From assembly GCA_001466705.2 (NCBI GenBank), contig LATX02000057.1, positions 558,001 to 622,000 on the forward strand: 64,000 nt of DNA, given 5' to 3'. The stretch is from Moniliophthora roreri (lineage: Eukaryota; Basidiomycota; Agaricomycetes; Agaricales; Marasmiaceae). A model generated the notes under the pieces. The model ran no database searches and was not told the DNA's origin. It saw only the letters and a program-made list of their open reading frames with translations. Below, one piece after another: positions 38,109-49,300 of this stretch. Position 1 is the first letter of the stretch; every line of letters starts with the position of its first letter. Both the position numbers and the translations under genes were made by a program.

Positions 38109-39113
38109 ATGGTAGGTTTCGACGCTAGCGGTTCTCGATAGCCTCTGACATCCCAGTAGCCTCAAAACGAGTACATCGAAGAACATATCAAGCGGCATGG
38201 AAGACGGTTAGATTACTTTGAGCGCAAGTGCGTAGCAAGCCCTGTTTTTCTTTGGCATATTCTTACCACCTGTTTTTTTAGACGGAAACGTGAAGCTCGT
38301 GCTGCACACAAGTCATCCGCGGTTGCCCAGAAGGCATTCGGTATTAAAGCCAAACTCCTTCATGCCAAGCGTCATGCGGAGAAGGTCCAGCTCAAAAAGA
38401 CACTGAAAGCCCACGATGAGCGCAATGTCAAACAAGCCGATTCTTCTACGGTCCCAGATGGTGCCCTTCCCACGTATTTACTCGATCGTGAGGGTCAAAA
38501 GGATGCAAAAGCTCTGTCCAGTGCTATCAAGCAAAAACGAAAGGACAAGGCTGCCAAGTATGCTGTTCCATTACCCAAAGTCAGAGGGATTGCGGAGGAT
38601 GAGATGTTCAAGGTCATGAAAACGGGTAAAAGCAAGAGCAAGTCGTGGAAGCGAATGGTCACCAAGGCGACGTTTGTTGGTGAAGGGTTTACCAGAAAAC
38701 CACCCAAGATGGAGAGATTTGTGAGGCCAATGGCACTGAGATACAAAAAGGCCAATGTCACACACCGTGCGTTCCTTCTCTGTTTTTCTTTCCCCGAAAG
38801 TACCTATTCCGAGCTTATTCGCCGTGGTTTCTCTAGCGGACCTAAAAGCTACATTCCAGCTGCAGATTCTCGGTGTCAAGAAAAACCCTCAGTCTCCTAT
38901 GTATACACAACTGGGTGTCATGACCAAAGGCACGGTAATAGAAGTCAACGTCTCTGAGCTCGGAATGGTCACAACAGGTGGAAAAGTTGTGTTTGGAAAG
39001 TATGCTCAGATCACGAATAACCCCGAAAACGATGGCTGTATCAATGCCGTTCTTCGTAAGTTCTTTCATTTCTCTGCCTCGAGTCGACGCTGATTTGGCC
39101 TGCAGTTGTGTAA
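38109..39113 (+). CDS. NSA2: ribosome biogenesis protein Nsa2 (pre-60S factor)
   Basis: Nucleolar factor of pre-60S particles, required for 27S rRNA processing; related to ribosomal protein eS8. Five exons (38109-38111, 38160-38227, 38282-38766, 38837-39055, 39106-39113) give 260 residues, against 261 in yeast, with full-length collinearity. Motifs include [79 protein letters not shown] and [19 protein letters not shown]. The first coding exon is only the ATG: joined to the second exon it gives Met-Pro-Gln-Asn, as in other Nsa2 proteins. The last exon adds only the end of Leu, Val and the stop. The intron that interrupts ATG from the body is a pattern common in fungal translation genes. Confidence 0.96.
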
Positions 39114-39445
39114 TGTTGACCTCTACATTAGCCTACAAACCCATGTATCATTAGGCCTCACGAATCATGCTCTGTATGTCATTATGGAACTAATCACCCA
39201 TTGTTTTGAGATTCTTGTGCGCGAGATGGTCTATTGCATCGTCAAAGGAACTAGGCCAAGCCTCGCAATTTGATGGCTGGGTACTGACAGACCAGTATAT
39301 GGCTACTGCCAGAATGCATGAACGATAGATACTTTATTTCTATACCTTGAACTGAAAATACGTTGAGTGCCATTGATGTATATATTTTTTGTCGTTGAGG
39401 AAATGCATGACATTAAGTTCCTCCCACGCTCAAATTTGAACCACC
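39114..39445. other. intergenic, NSA2 3' end and SMD3 promoter
   Basis: A 332-bp gap between two plus-strand genes, with no open frame worth calling. A TATA-like GTATATAT at 39379-39386 sits about 60 bp before the SMD3 start codon and is the likeliest core promoter element. Confidence 0.4.
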
Positions 39446-40076
39446 ATGGCTAACGCAGGTCTTGGTGTACCTGTGAAGCTCCTTCACGAATCTTTGGGAC
39501 ACATTATCACTGTGGAACTCAAGACAGGTCAATTATATCGAGGCAAACTTGCAGAAGGTGCTGTACTTGCCTCTCGTTGGTCATCTCCTTACTGATCAGA
39601 ACGCGTTTGCAGCTGAAGACAACTTGAACATATCATTAAAAGACATCACAGTCACCGGTCGCGATGGAAGAATAACCCAGTTGGACCAGGTTTACATCCG
39701 AGGGAGTATGATACGCTTCTTCATCGTTCCGGACATGTTGCAGAACGCACCTATGTGAGTCACCTTATTTTTCAGGCTCGACGCACTTGGTCTCACCTTT
39801 TCATCCCTTCAGGTTCAAACGTGTAGGACCAAATGCAATGAGGGGAAGGGGTATCGGTACAGCTCGTGGGAGAGCGACAATCATGCGGGGTGTGTTGCAC
39901 TTTTTTTTTTCTATTGTGTATCGTATCTGACTGACCTTTTTACTTCCAAACTCCTTTAGCAAATGGTGCGTCGTGATATTTCAGCCCCCGATTTCAGAGT
40001 TGCTAACATGATACTTACTAAAGCTCGCCGAGGACGTGGTGTCGCGCCAACAGCTGGTCGTGGTATCAGACGATGA
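39446..40076 (+). CDS. SMD3: small nuclear ribonucleoprotein Sm D3
   Basis: Core spliceosomal Sm protein of the heptameric ring on U1, U2, U4 and U5 snRNAs. Five exons (39446-39557, 39613-39754, 39813-39889, 39960-39965, 40024-40076) give 129 residues. Sm1 motif: [19 protein letters not shown] with [14 protein letters not shown]; Sm2 motif: [18 protein letters not shown]. The C-terminal Gly/Arg tail ([18 protein letters not shown] then RRGRG) carries arginine-glycine repeats that are usually methylated. The start has a CCACCATGG context. The fourth exon is only 6 nt, flanked by two complete introns of 70 and 58 nt each with a branch-like CTGAC or CTAAC; skipping it would delete two residues but keep the frame. 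Confidence 0.95.
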
Positions 40077-41136
40077 ATGAATCCAAGGTTTTGGCCTCGT
40101 GTTTCCGGTTATCGAGTCCCGTTGTATTGTAGGATAGGAAAGATGGACTTCATGAGTCCCAAATTTACGATACTTGTGCCGTCGATGCGAAGCCTGGTAG
40201 TTGAATGGAGTTGATTCGCAACCCCGTTACTAGCCAGTCTCAAAATTTCATCGCCCTGATTCAACCCTGATTTCCCGCATACTTATCTACTTGTGATGCT
40301 CCAAGTACTTCAAACTCACTCCTACAATGAAAGCTTTCGGGCTATCAAAGACTGTCGGCGACTCGACGGCAGAGGGTAAAGCTCTGTCCCGCTCAATTGA
40401 AAAGTCCTCTCGCGGGAAGATAGTAATGCTGACATCTGTTACAAGTGCCTGTCGTTTTTGCATCGCTATCTCAAAGATATAGTTCCAGAGTACATCATCC
40501 CATGTTTATTGCTTCTATCCATAGATTCAGATTTATCGTCCATAGAATATACTCCCCAACGAGGATGAATGACACTCTAGAGATGCACGATTTGCGGATT
40601 TGAAATTCGAATCGATGTTGCAAATAATCCTCATATCAGCGATTTCGATCTTGAAGTCGAAGCTTGAACCCAGCAGAGTGGACTCGACCTGTTCACACGT
40701 GCATTAGTGTCCGCCTATACGAATGGTACGTCTTGAGATCTTGAGAAGCTGCAGACGGTGTATGTTCACTTCCCTCTGAACGGTGCCCACCAGCCTGAGG
40801 GTCTTACGCGAGATACACATTATTTAACTTACACTTCTTCCTTGTCCTCTTGGGATATCTACCAGCACTTGCGTTGAGATACCTTGGACAGCTCTACTTG
40901 AGTTGACAGCCGTAGCTCGCGTTCCGTTTGCTACCTCCGAATGGCCAGGTTGATGACTTGAGCCCCACTGAAAGCCCTGGGAAGAGAAGTAAAAGTTGCG
41001 AGGTGGATAGTGAGGACCATCGATCATTGTCGCTTGCGCTGTCTTTGAGTGTGACACTAGGTGTAACGACGCATCCCGCGTCCCTTTCACCCTACTACCA
41101 CCACCGTCGTGTAATAACGTTCGATTGCCTTCAGTC
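40077..41136. other. intergenic, no gene recognised
   Basis: A 1.06-kb gap between SMD3 and HDA1, both on the plus strand. A frame of about 50 codons starting at 40327 (KAFGLSKTVGDSTAEG) is open but resembles no family I know. A minus-strand frame of 104 codons (40824-41138) overlaps the HDA1 leader and is not supported. No repeat or RNA gene was seen. Confidence 0.45.
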
Positions 41137-43968
41137 ATGGATATGGACGTGGACCCGGTACCTGGACCCTCGAATGTCTCAGAACCGGAACCGGCACAGA
41201 GCTCTCCACCTCGCGAATCTGAGCAGGCTGTTGGCTACGTCTACTCTGCTGAAATGACAAACCATTTCAAGGCTTCAGGTCACCATGAAGATCCTCGGCG
41301 AATAACCAGAATATGGGAACTGGTCCTCAAGGGAGAATATCATATGAAGATGAAGAGCATACCCATACGCCCGGTGAAGAAACAGGAAATATTGTTGGTG
41401 CATAGCGAGGACCATTGGGATAAGGTGCTGGCGATTGAACGTGAGATGCACCCCCGCATCGTTTTTAGTTCATTCAGTGTTAACCTTAGACTTCTTATGA
41501 TTAGACATGACCCCTCAGCAAATAATTGATTCTGAAGAATACTATGAACAACTTTCTCTGTACGTCATGCAAGGGACGACTCGAGCTGCCTGTCTTAGTT
41601 GCGGTGGTACAATTGAAGCGTGTCTCGCAGTTGCCAGGGGTGAATTACAGAAAGCATTTGCGATAGTGCGACCACCTGGCCATCACGCAGAACCAGACGA
41701 ACATATGGGGTTCTGCTTCTTCAACAACGTCGCGGTCGCTGCAAGAGTGATTCAACAAACCACCAATATAAAGAAAATCTTAATTTTGGACTGGTAAGTC
41801 TCCGAACATTTGCTTTGTGCTTGAATTGAGTTCGTGTATTCAAGGGATGTGCATCATGGTTTGGGTGATTTTATCTTGTTCTGGATGCTTCACTCAGACC
41901 ATGGCAGGTAACGGCACGCAAAGAGCTTTCTACGACGATCCCACTATACTATACATATCCCTTCATCGGTACGAAGGCGGAACATTTTATCCTTGTGGTC
42001 CATTCGGAGCTCTTCAGTCATGTGGTGAGGGGGAAGGGTTGGGATAGTAAGTCTTAAATACCTTCAGAAATTCATAAATTACTCCTAACCTGACACCGAC
42101 CAGCTCTATAAATATACCTTGGCCTGAGAAAGGCATGGGCGATGCTGATTACCTTCATGCTTTCCACAAAGTTGTTATGCCAATTGCAATGGAGTTTGCC
42201 CCTGAAATGGTCATTAGTAAGTATTTTTCGTTGTGCATTTCTTCCTATATTGACACGTCTCCCTCAGTCTCTGCAGGGTTCGACGCTGCACAAGGTGACG
42301 AGCTTGGAGAATGTCTTGTGTCGCCAGCTGGATACGCACATATGACACACATGCTATCAAGCTTGGCTGGAGGTCGTCTTGCTGTTGTGTTGGAGGCGAG
42401 TCGACTGAAAATCGGTGTTAACTCTCTAACTTACCACGGATGCAGGGTGGCTATAATATTGAATCATCTGCAAATTCAGCGATCGCGGTTCTAAAGGTCG
42501 TTCTCGGAGAGGCACCCAATGAACTCCCTCCCCTAACCGCAAGTGAAGCGGGAACTGAAACCGTATGGCTGGTCGCAAAAGAGCAGAGTAAATACTGGAA
42601 GAGTGTCGACCCGAAGGCCTGTGAACCTCGAGAAGGTATACTCTTTTACCATGTGTCTTTCTTCAGGCTAACTGTTCCGAAGAGGTCGAAGCCATCACGT
42701 TCTCCATACCTGGTACGCCAGCCAGATCATTTCAAAAGATTTCACGTACTCATGCCACATCCAGAGATTCTCAAAGCCCATCGACAACATTACCTGTACA
42801 CGGAACACGGAATGATGCAGGTTCCTCTTCTCGGCGAGGAACTGGATAAGAAATTCTCGAGCCAGATAATATGCTCGTGAGTTATGGTTTATTTTTGCTT
42901 GGTTTCTCTTGTTCACTTGCTCTATAGCCAAGACCTATTTGAAAACAATACCATGATCGTCTTTGCGCACGAATTGTAGGCTCTATGAGTTATCTACCTT
43001 GACCCTCACGAATCTTATCGTGACCGTAGTGGGAATCTTCGAACGGAGCTCGAGTCGAAAACACGGTGTGATGTAAACCTCGAACGATCATATCTGGTGC
43101 GGCGATTCTGGGTCATCTTACCACAGTTGAGCTGAACACACGTGCAGATCGACTTTTCCAAGGAGCTTGTGGCATGGATTAAAAAAGAGGGGTACTCGTT
43201 ACTCGATGTGAATATCTTTCCCAAGCCATTCACGGCTCAAGTAATTTCAAGGGTGCGTCACACCAGCTCTCTTTCCAAATTTAGGGATTCTGAAGGATTA
43301 TTACTAGCGGTCGAAATCTGCACCTGATGTTGGGAAGCAGATCATTACATATTTATGGGATAACTACATCCAGTGAGTATTGACTTTCGGAAACGTTTGA
43401 TACGCCGCTCATCAACTTCATGGGAAGGCTTTCAAGTGCGCAAAATATCATTCTCATTGGACACGGTCCCGGATGTTACCCGATAATGGAGTTAATCGAG
43501 AACAGGAGTATGTGACGCTATTTTTCCTTAGGCCTCACTAACAATCGGTTCTTTATTCAGCAAACAGTATCGGAAAAACTGTGAAAGCAGTCATACAAGT
43601 TGTCGGTCATACGAAGGTTCCGATTGTACCTAAAGATTCTGATCTTCGGGATTGGTATACCAAGGTTCGTCTATATAACCAGGACAACCAGGACCAACGC
43701 TTAGTTATTCATGCCCTGTCAGCACTCGTATGTGGTGCTACCACATAATCATAGAATACTCGGCCCAGAGACAAAACCAAAGGATTTGAGAAGACATGGA
43801 TCTCTGTGTCCGATAGGTTCGTAATCTTACAGTTAGTTGTCAATTCGGATCGCTGATGGTACCGTAGAGGAATCACAACCAATTAAGTTGATTATGCGCG
43901 CGCTGCCTGGTATACAGGGCTACATAAAAGCCACTCTAGGACAGAACGCAAACCAAGATAAATCCTAG
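41137..43968 (+). CDS. HDA1: class II histone deacetylase, Hda1/Clr3 type
   Basis: Zinc-dependent lysine deacetylase that silences chromatin. Seventeen exons with consistent phases give 657 residues. The catalytic domain has [20 protein letters not shown] with the two active-site histidines, LDWDVHHGNGTQ with zinc-binding Asp and His, [32 protein letters not shown] with the second zinc Asp, and LEGGYN. The C-terminal half is the Arb2-like domain of Hda1 enzymes ([19 protein letters not shown] if joined, [15 protein letters not shown]). The Asp-Val-His-His of the zinc site lies alone in a 14-nt exon (41845-41858). The intron before GGYN (42396-42445) has a GC donor. A 30-nt exon (42683-42712) encodes VEAITFSIP. 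The start is the ATG at 41137. It converges with the GLTSCR1-like gene across 33 bp. Confidence 0.95.
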
Positions 43969-44001
43969 GTCCCCTGGCCGTATATGTACATATCGATAAT
44001 A

Positions 44002-45307
44002 TTAAGTTCCAGCACTGACATTATTCGCTACGTTTGAGGCATTCGGCGTCGGCGTACTCGTGGATACAGTAGTAGAGGGTGGCGGAGATGCAGCACTCGT
44101 TGCGGTGCTAGTGCGTGCCATCAAAGAGTTCAAGATGACAGCCAGACCACTCATTTGGTTAGGCTGTAAAAGAGACACGTTGATCTCTAAGCTGAGCATC
44201 GTACCATTGGAGCCTCGAAGTACAGCAGGGGGTGCCGGTTGCCCGGAAGTGGGTGCGGTCGAAGCTGGCACAGGGATGATCCCGAGCTGATGAAGGGCCG
44301 GTAATGATGAAACGGGAAGCTGAACGGGGATGGCCACGCCAGCCTGATATGGAGTGGTAGTTGGAGGAGGAGGCACCTGGGGTGTTGCGCCATATGCCTG
44401 CGCATAGGCAAAAGGATAACTCCGGTAATAGGCTGGCTGGGTAACGGGTGCGGTGGCTTGGGGCTGAGATTGGGTATGTTGGGGATAATATGATGGACGC
44501 GGGGTCGCCGATGTTGCTCTCTTCGCCCTCTCCAGCCTGTCCAACTCGGCTCGTGCTGCTCGTACTTCGCTATGAAGGAGTCCCATCTCTGCCCGATCGG
44601 ATTCCAATGCAAGTTGTCCGAGCACCACAGTCTCCTCCTTGAAAGGATCCTGAATTATCACGATCAGAAATTGAAATAGAGGAAAAGACAATAATACTTA
44701 CTCTTCCCGACCGCATTCTTGCCTTTCTGAAACGCGCCTCCAGCCTTTGCCTCCTCTTGAAGCATTCGAGCGCAAATCTTGTCTCTAAAGTACTGGTGAG
44801 TAAGGATAGGCGACGTAGGCACGAAGAGCAATAAGACCTTGGTTCTCTGAGTGTAGGTCGGCTTTGCTTTTTCCTTTCCGATCAAGAGTAAGCGTCTCAA
44901 GGTCTTCCTTTGGGTTGAGATATATATGATATGGAAGTAGACGATTCACCACATCTACGACGTCAGTAAAAGGTGAATCAATGTCGGGATTGAGGACTGC
45001 TGCATGGTCCTCGGCGAGCCGTGATGCAAATCTGGACATTGTTTTCGTCAAAAAAAACTGCTGATCAATGAGAAAATGCTGCTCGCCTCGCCGCCGTTGC
45101 TTCAATGATATCATTCTCCTCTTTTGACCGACTTTTCTTCCAGGTTGCGGTTGTAGATTGCCAACTTGAAGGTCCGGCCTGTGATGACGGACTTGCTGGC
45201 ACCAAGGACTGGGGTGAAGAAGAAGTAACTTTTTGAGTGAAATTGGAGGTATTTGAGTTGCTGGCGGGTGAAGATAAGGAAGAAAACGTTGACTGAACTT
45301 TCGACAT
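44002..45307 (-). CDS. GLTSCR1-like domain protein (putative SWI/SNF-associated subunit)
   Basis: The second exon encodes FASRLAEDHAAVLNPDIDSP then FTDVVDVVNRLLPYHIYLN, the core of the GLTSCR1 conserved domain; in humans this marks BICRA/BICRAL, which define the GBAF form of the SWI/SNF remodeller. The domain continues through ICARMLQEEAKAG and DPFKEETVVLGQLALESDRA, an acidic helical end. The leader is Ser/Thr/Gln-rich, and the tail of about 190 residues is Pro/Ala/Thr-rich with tyrosines, probably disordered. First exon 45129-45307 joins 45031 through SR-F with correct phase. The next two junctions do not join with canonical strong splice sites (see findings), so the middle of the model is uncertain. 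The start at 45307 is divergent from YIP1 over 85 bp. Confidence 0.75.
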
Positions 45308-45392
45308 TTGTGCCAGTTGGGACCCAAATCAAGGCACGCGTGACCTAAGCTGTGCTTCATTCTCAATCTTCCACGACGTCCACACAATCACT
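45308..45392. promoter_or_regulatory. very short divergent promoter, GLTSCR1-like / YIP1
   Basis: Only 85 bp separate the two opposite start codons, the shortest such gap in the window. Both transcripts probably start inside it, and each gene's upstream elements may overlap the other's 5' leader. Confidence 0.5.
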
Positions 45393-46312
45393 ATGTGGCA
45401 GGAGCAAGACAACTCTTACAGCTCTCAAAACTCTTACTATGGGAGTCAGCCTCAAGGAGCACCCCTCCAATTCTATTCTCCGAGTCCTGCTGGTTCGGAT
45501 CCCAACTTTTATCCAGGTTCAAGACCCAGTTTAGACGGAAATTTGGCTCAAGGGAACATTGCGTCCGGAGGTTATGGAGGAAACATTCAACCCCAAGGAG
45601 GGTGGTGGACGGCATTTGGAACTGGAGGATTTGAGGGAGAGCCACCGCTGCTAGAGGGTATGTTAATTGACTGTCATATAACCCTTCATTCCTGAACTGT
45701 ACCGCAGAACTTGGAATCAACTTCTCTCATATACGTGCCAAGTCTATGACTGTCCTCAATCCACTTAGTCATGTTGATGAACGCATCATGGACGATGCAG
45801 ATCTAGCTGGACCCATTTTGTTTGTGTTCTGCTTCGCGACTTTCCTTCTTTTCGTATGTGTCATTATATATTTCGGGAATAAACCTGACTTGTCGCGTAT
45901 GCAGTCTGGCAAACCCAACTTCGGGTACATATATGGCGTTGGGCTTTTTGGATCCATCTCAATATATACCCTCTTAAACTTGATGTCTGAGAAAGGCATT
46001 GACGCGTATCGTGTCACGTCCGTGTTGGGATACTGTCTACTTCCAATGGTTGGTGTAGGGGGGCTGAGTATCATGGTGACGCTTGAGTAAGTGCCACGTC
46101 TACAACACGTTTCTTTTGCTGACGCCCTTCCCCTCCGTAGTGGTATGTTTGGATACCTACTTTCATTACTCTCCATCATATGGTGCACGTATTCTGCATC
46201 GGGAATATTCGTGGCAGTCCTTCGCATGTCTGATCAACGTCTCCTGGTCGCATACCCAGTTGGATTGCTATACGGGTGTTTCGCACTACTAAGTGTGTTT
46301 ACAGGAAAATGA
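45393..46312 (+). CDS. YIP1: Yip1-family membrane protein of ER-Golgi transport
   Basis: Four exons (45393-45657, 45708-45853, 45905-46086, 46141-46312) give 254 residues. Yip1 binds Ypt1/Ypt31-type Rab GTPases and is needed for COPII vesicle formation and fusion. The cytosolic N-terminus is rich in Gln, Ser, Tyr, Pro and Gly, ending at LLEELGINFSHIRAKSMTVL, which is the conserved entry to the Yip1 domain. Five hydrophobic segments follow: LAGPILFVFCFATFLLF, FGYIYGVGLFGSISIYTLL, VTSVLGYCLLPMVGVGGLSI, MFGYLLSLLSIIWCTYSAS and VAYPVGLLYGCFALLSVF. The second intron (45854-45904) is 51 nt, has no stop in frame, and would insert 17 residues if retained. It converges with CSF1 across 45 bp. Confidence 0.95.
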
Positions 46313-46357
46313 TTCTTGTATGGAACAGTTAGTATTCATTATACAAAGCATAGGTTA

Positions 46358-49300
46358 CTAGGTGTCTATTTCGCTACCTGCTAGTAGCTGCTTGCTGTAG
46401 AGTTTGAGGAGTGCCTCCATGATCTTTTCTAGAGGTGCCGTCGCGTATTCGTGCACGTATACTGGCAAAGAGTCTTCAAGGCTAAAACCAGCCTTCTTCA
46501 TGAAGAATGGGTGCATAACATCCGGTGTCGCGTCGCCCAATTGCCTCATCGTCAGTCGTTCGATATGACGTGTACCAGGTTGATACAGTAAAGCGTTTCC
46601 TGCTGATGTATTACTGCCCTCCGCGTTCGACGCGGTTGGCGCTGGTTTGGAAGATTCGGATGCTATGGCTTCGAGGTCCCGAACTGGTGGTGATTGAGAA
46701 CTCGATGATACGGTGGTTGGGGGTAAGGAAGTAGATTTTGAGGGACTGAGATTCACTGAATCCACTGGTTTCTTTCGTGCAATAGTGACTATGGAAGGAA
46801 TGTTCCTCCATTCTGCGGTCGCTTTCACCTGCTCCATCTCACGGGTGAGTGTTTTGCGGAGTACGGTGAGCCAGGAGTATAAGCCGACGTTGAGGGTGAT
46901 GTATATATCTTCATCATGTATCATTCCTTGGCCACGAAGGAATTGACTGTCAAAATCATAGGCAAGTACCCTCTTTCCGCCGTGTCGCATCTCCTCGCTA
47001 ATCATATGCATGTTTATGGACGGCAATCCTACGATGTCGGCTCCTTGAGCGTCCTTCATCAAGTCCTCGAGCCACTTCTTTCCATCGATTAGTCCGGGGA
47101 CAGAGATCGCGGCGTGCCCAAGGTGCGTGAATCTTGAAATTTTCATTGTGGAGAAGGATAGGCGAATGTCTCTCTTGGCTGACGACGCTTCCGACTCAAC
47201 AAGACGACTGAGATGCCCACGTACTTCCCGACCGACAAATTGAGCGACCTCAGCATCATTCATGTTTCGCGGAAAGACTACTAGTTGCAGTAGGTCGAGC
47301 CTCAAGCTCATATCCTGTCTGATCACATATGACAAACTCGGTTCAGCTTCCTTGAAACGTGCCCTGGCGGAATGGATCATGGCTTCCGCGACGGCAGAGA
47401 GAGGGTTATCGGGTTTAGGTGTTCGGGATACGCGGAATGTCTTTGACTCTCTACTTGCACCCTCCCTCTGCGCTTCGAGATTAGCCTGGAACTTGTTGGC
47501 ATACGACATTAGTTTCGGAATGGTTCCAACGGTCGCAACGGCAACAACCTCCGGACTTGATACGGTGAAAGAGAGACTGAGTGGACGATCTTTCTCTTCA
47601 CTTAATGGCAAAGTCATGGACCAATCATCAAGGATTTCGACAGCCAAAGGCTCAGCTCTTAGATAAATAGGCCCATCATCAGAACCAGCTAGTGAGACGA
47701 ACTAAGTAGAATCGCGACATACCGATAGTGCAATAGTTTCTGGTAATCCGACTCCAGCATGATCACCAGAGGGCCGCTTGTCATGCGAAGCTCCAGCATA
47801 CGATTGTTGGACAATGTTGGGGAACGACTGTGTGTGCGACGAATGGTCTGGAAGACAAAGTTCGAGACGTCTGCCTCTCCGCTAAGATTTCCTCTGCCAG
47901 ACAGTTTCAAGCCTCCAACAGAAAACGAAACCTCGTTGCTGCGATCAGTCAACTTTGTCCGCAAAATAGTATTGCTCAGATTGAAGTTGACAGCACTAAT
48001 TGATTGGCCAAGGTCGATATCCAGGTTAATTTGTCGGATCCTGACAATGATTACAGTAACGAACTCCTGTTTAGGCGTGTTCGAACTGGTGGTGGCGGCG
48101 ACATTTGTACTTCCTGTGATGGTTCTGGAACGAGGTTCGGATGAAGGCTCCTGGTAATCAAGGGGAACGTTGTTGAACATCGGGATGCGATCCAACCAGA
48201 CAGCTTTGAAGCAAAGCATGTCCTGTAAGCGAGAGAACCGGACTCCGCCGAAAAACTCGGTCTCCAACGCAAAAGAAACGGAACTGATGGAATTTTGGTC
48301 CACTTCCGTTTTGGCAAACGAAACAGAGAATGCGAGATTGCGAGCATCTAGACGTACACAATCTTCACTGAGGAAACCATGTTTCAATCCGACACTCAAA
48401 CCTCCGACGCTTCCAGTGAATGTCACTTTGTGAGCGTCGGGAGATGCATTGATGACAAACCCACCACTCTCCCAAGTTAAGCCAGCCACAACATTGACAT
48501 CAGGATGGCACGTTAATTCGAGCCTCGATTTATCAATGCGCAGGGCGAAGCTAATCTGAAGTGGCGAACGAGTCCCTGAAGACGTTCCTTCTGCTCCTGG
48601 AGGTGAAAGGGCTTTGTCTGAAGATATACTGGGTAATGACGGCGAATGGACGACGCGCATGCGATGCTCAACTTGCGACATCAGTTCGGTAAGGAATGGT
48701 AATAGCGTTGGCCGCAGGACATTATGACTTGAGTGCACAGTGCTCTTGAACATTAGAACCGAAGGTTCCGAATCGCGATTGGAGGGAGCATCTTGTGTTG
48801 CAGGAACACCGCGATACTCCGCCCACACCGATACGACTGGGAGATCGAAAATCTCAGCGCCCATATCGAGAATTTGTGAGTCCGCTGGTTCCCAGCTTCC
48901 CGAGAATCCTTTTGCTCGGGACGTAGCAGCCGTACTATACATTCGAACTTTACCACTGAGGAAATTCAACGAAGCAAAAATATTAGAGGTAGGTAGTTCC
49001 CCTTGTTTTCTTTCTGATGGTGCCTCCGGAGCTGTGACAGTCTGGGGAAGATTCGCAGACAGCTTTGTCATCCGCTCTTTCCCTTCCCGATAAACGTCAA
49101 ATAATGAGAACACGTATTCCGGTATGGTGGAATCCAACTCAAGAATGAAACCGCTGACCATTGCCCTGATGAAGATTTGTCGAGATAGTGCCGATCCAGA
49201 CAAGCGCACGTGCGCTTTCATCTCAGGGTATACGAGCTTATTGTGGGTTTCGTGGGACTCGCCCGAGAAGCTATGAGGATCGTGCTGCTTGAAACTACTT

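Noticed and set aside
40327..40480. Short frame with KAFGLSKTVGDSTAEG, perhaps a gene remnant
   Set aside because: About 50 codons, no known family and no extension by splicing that I could find.
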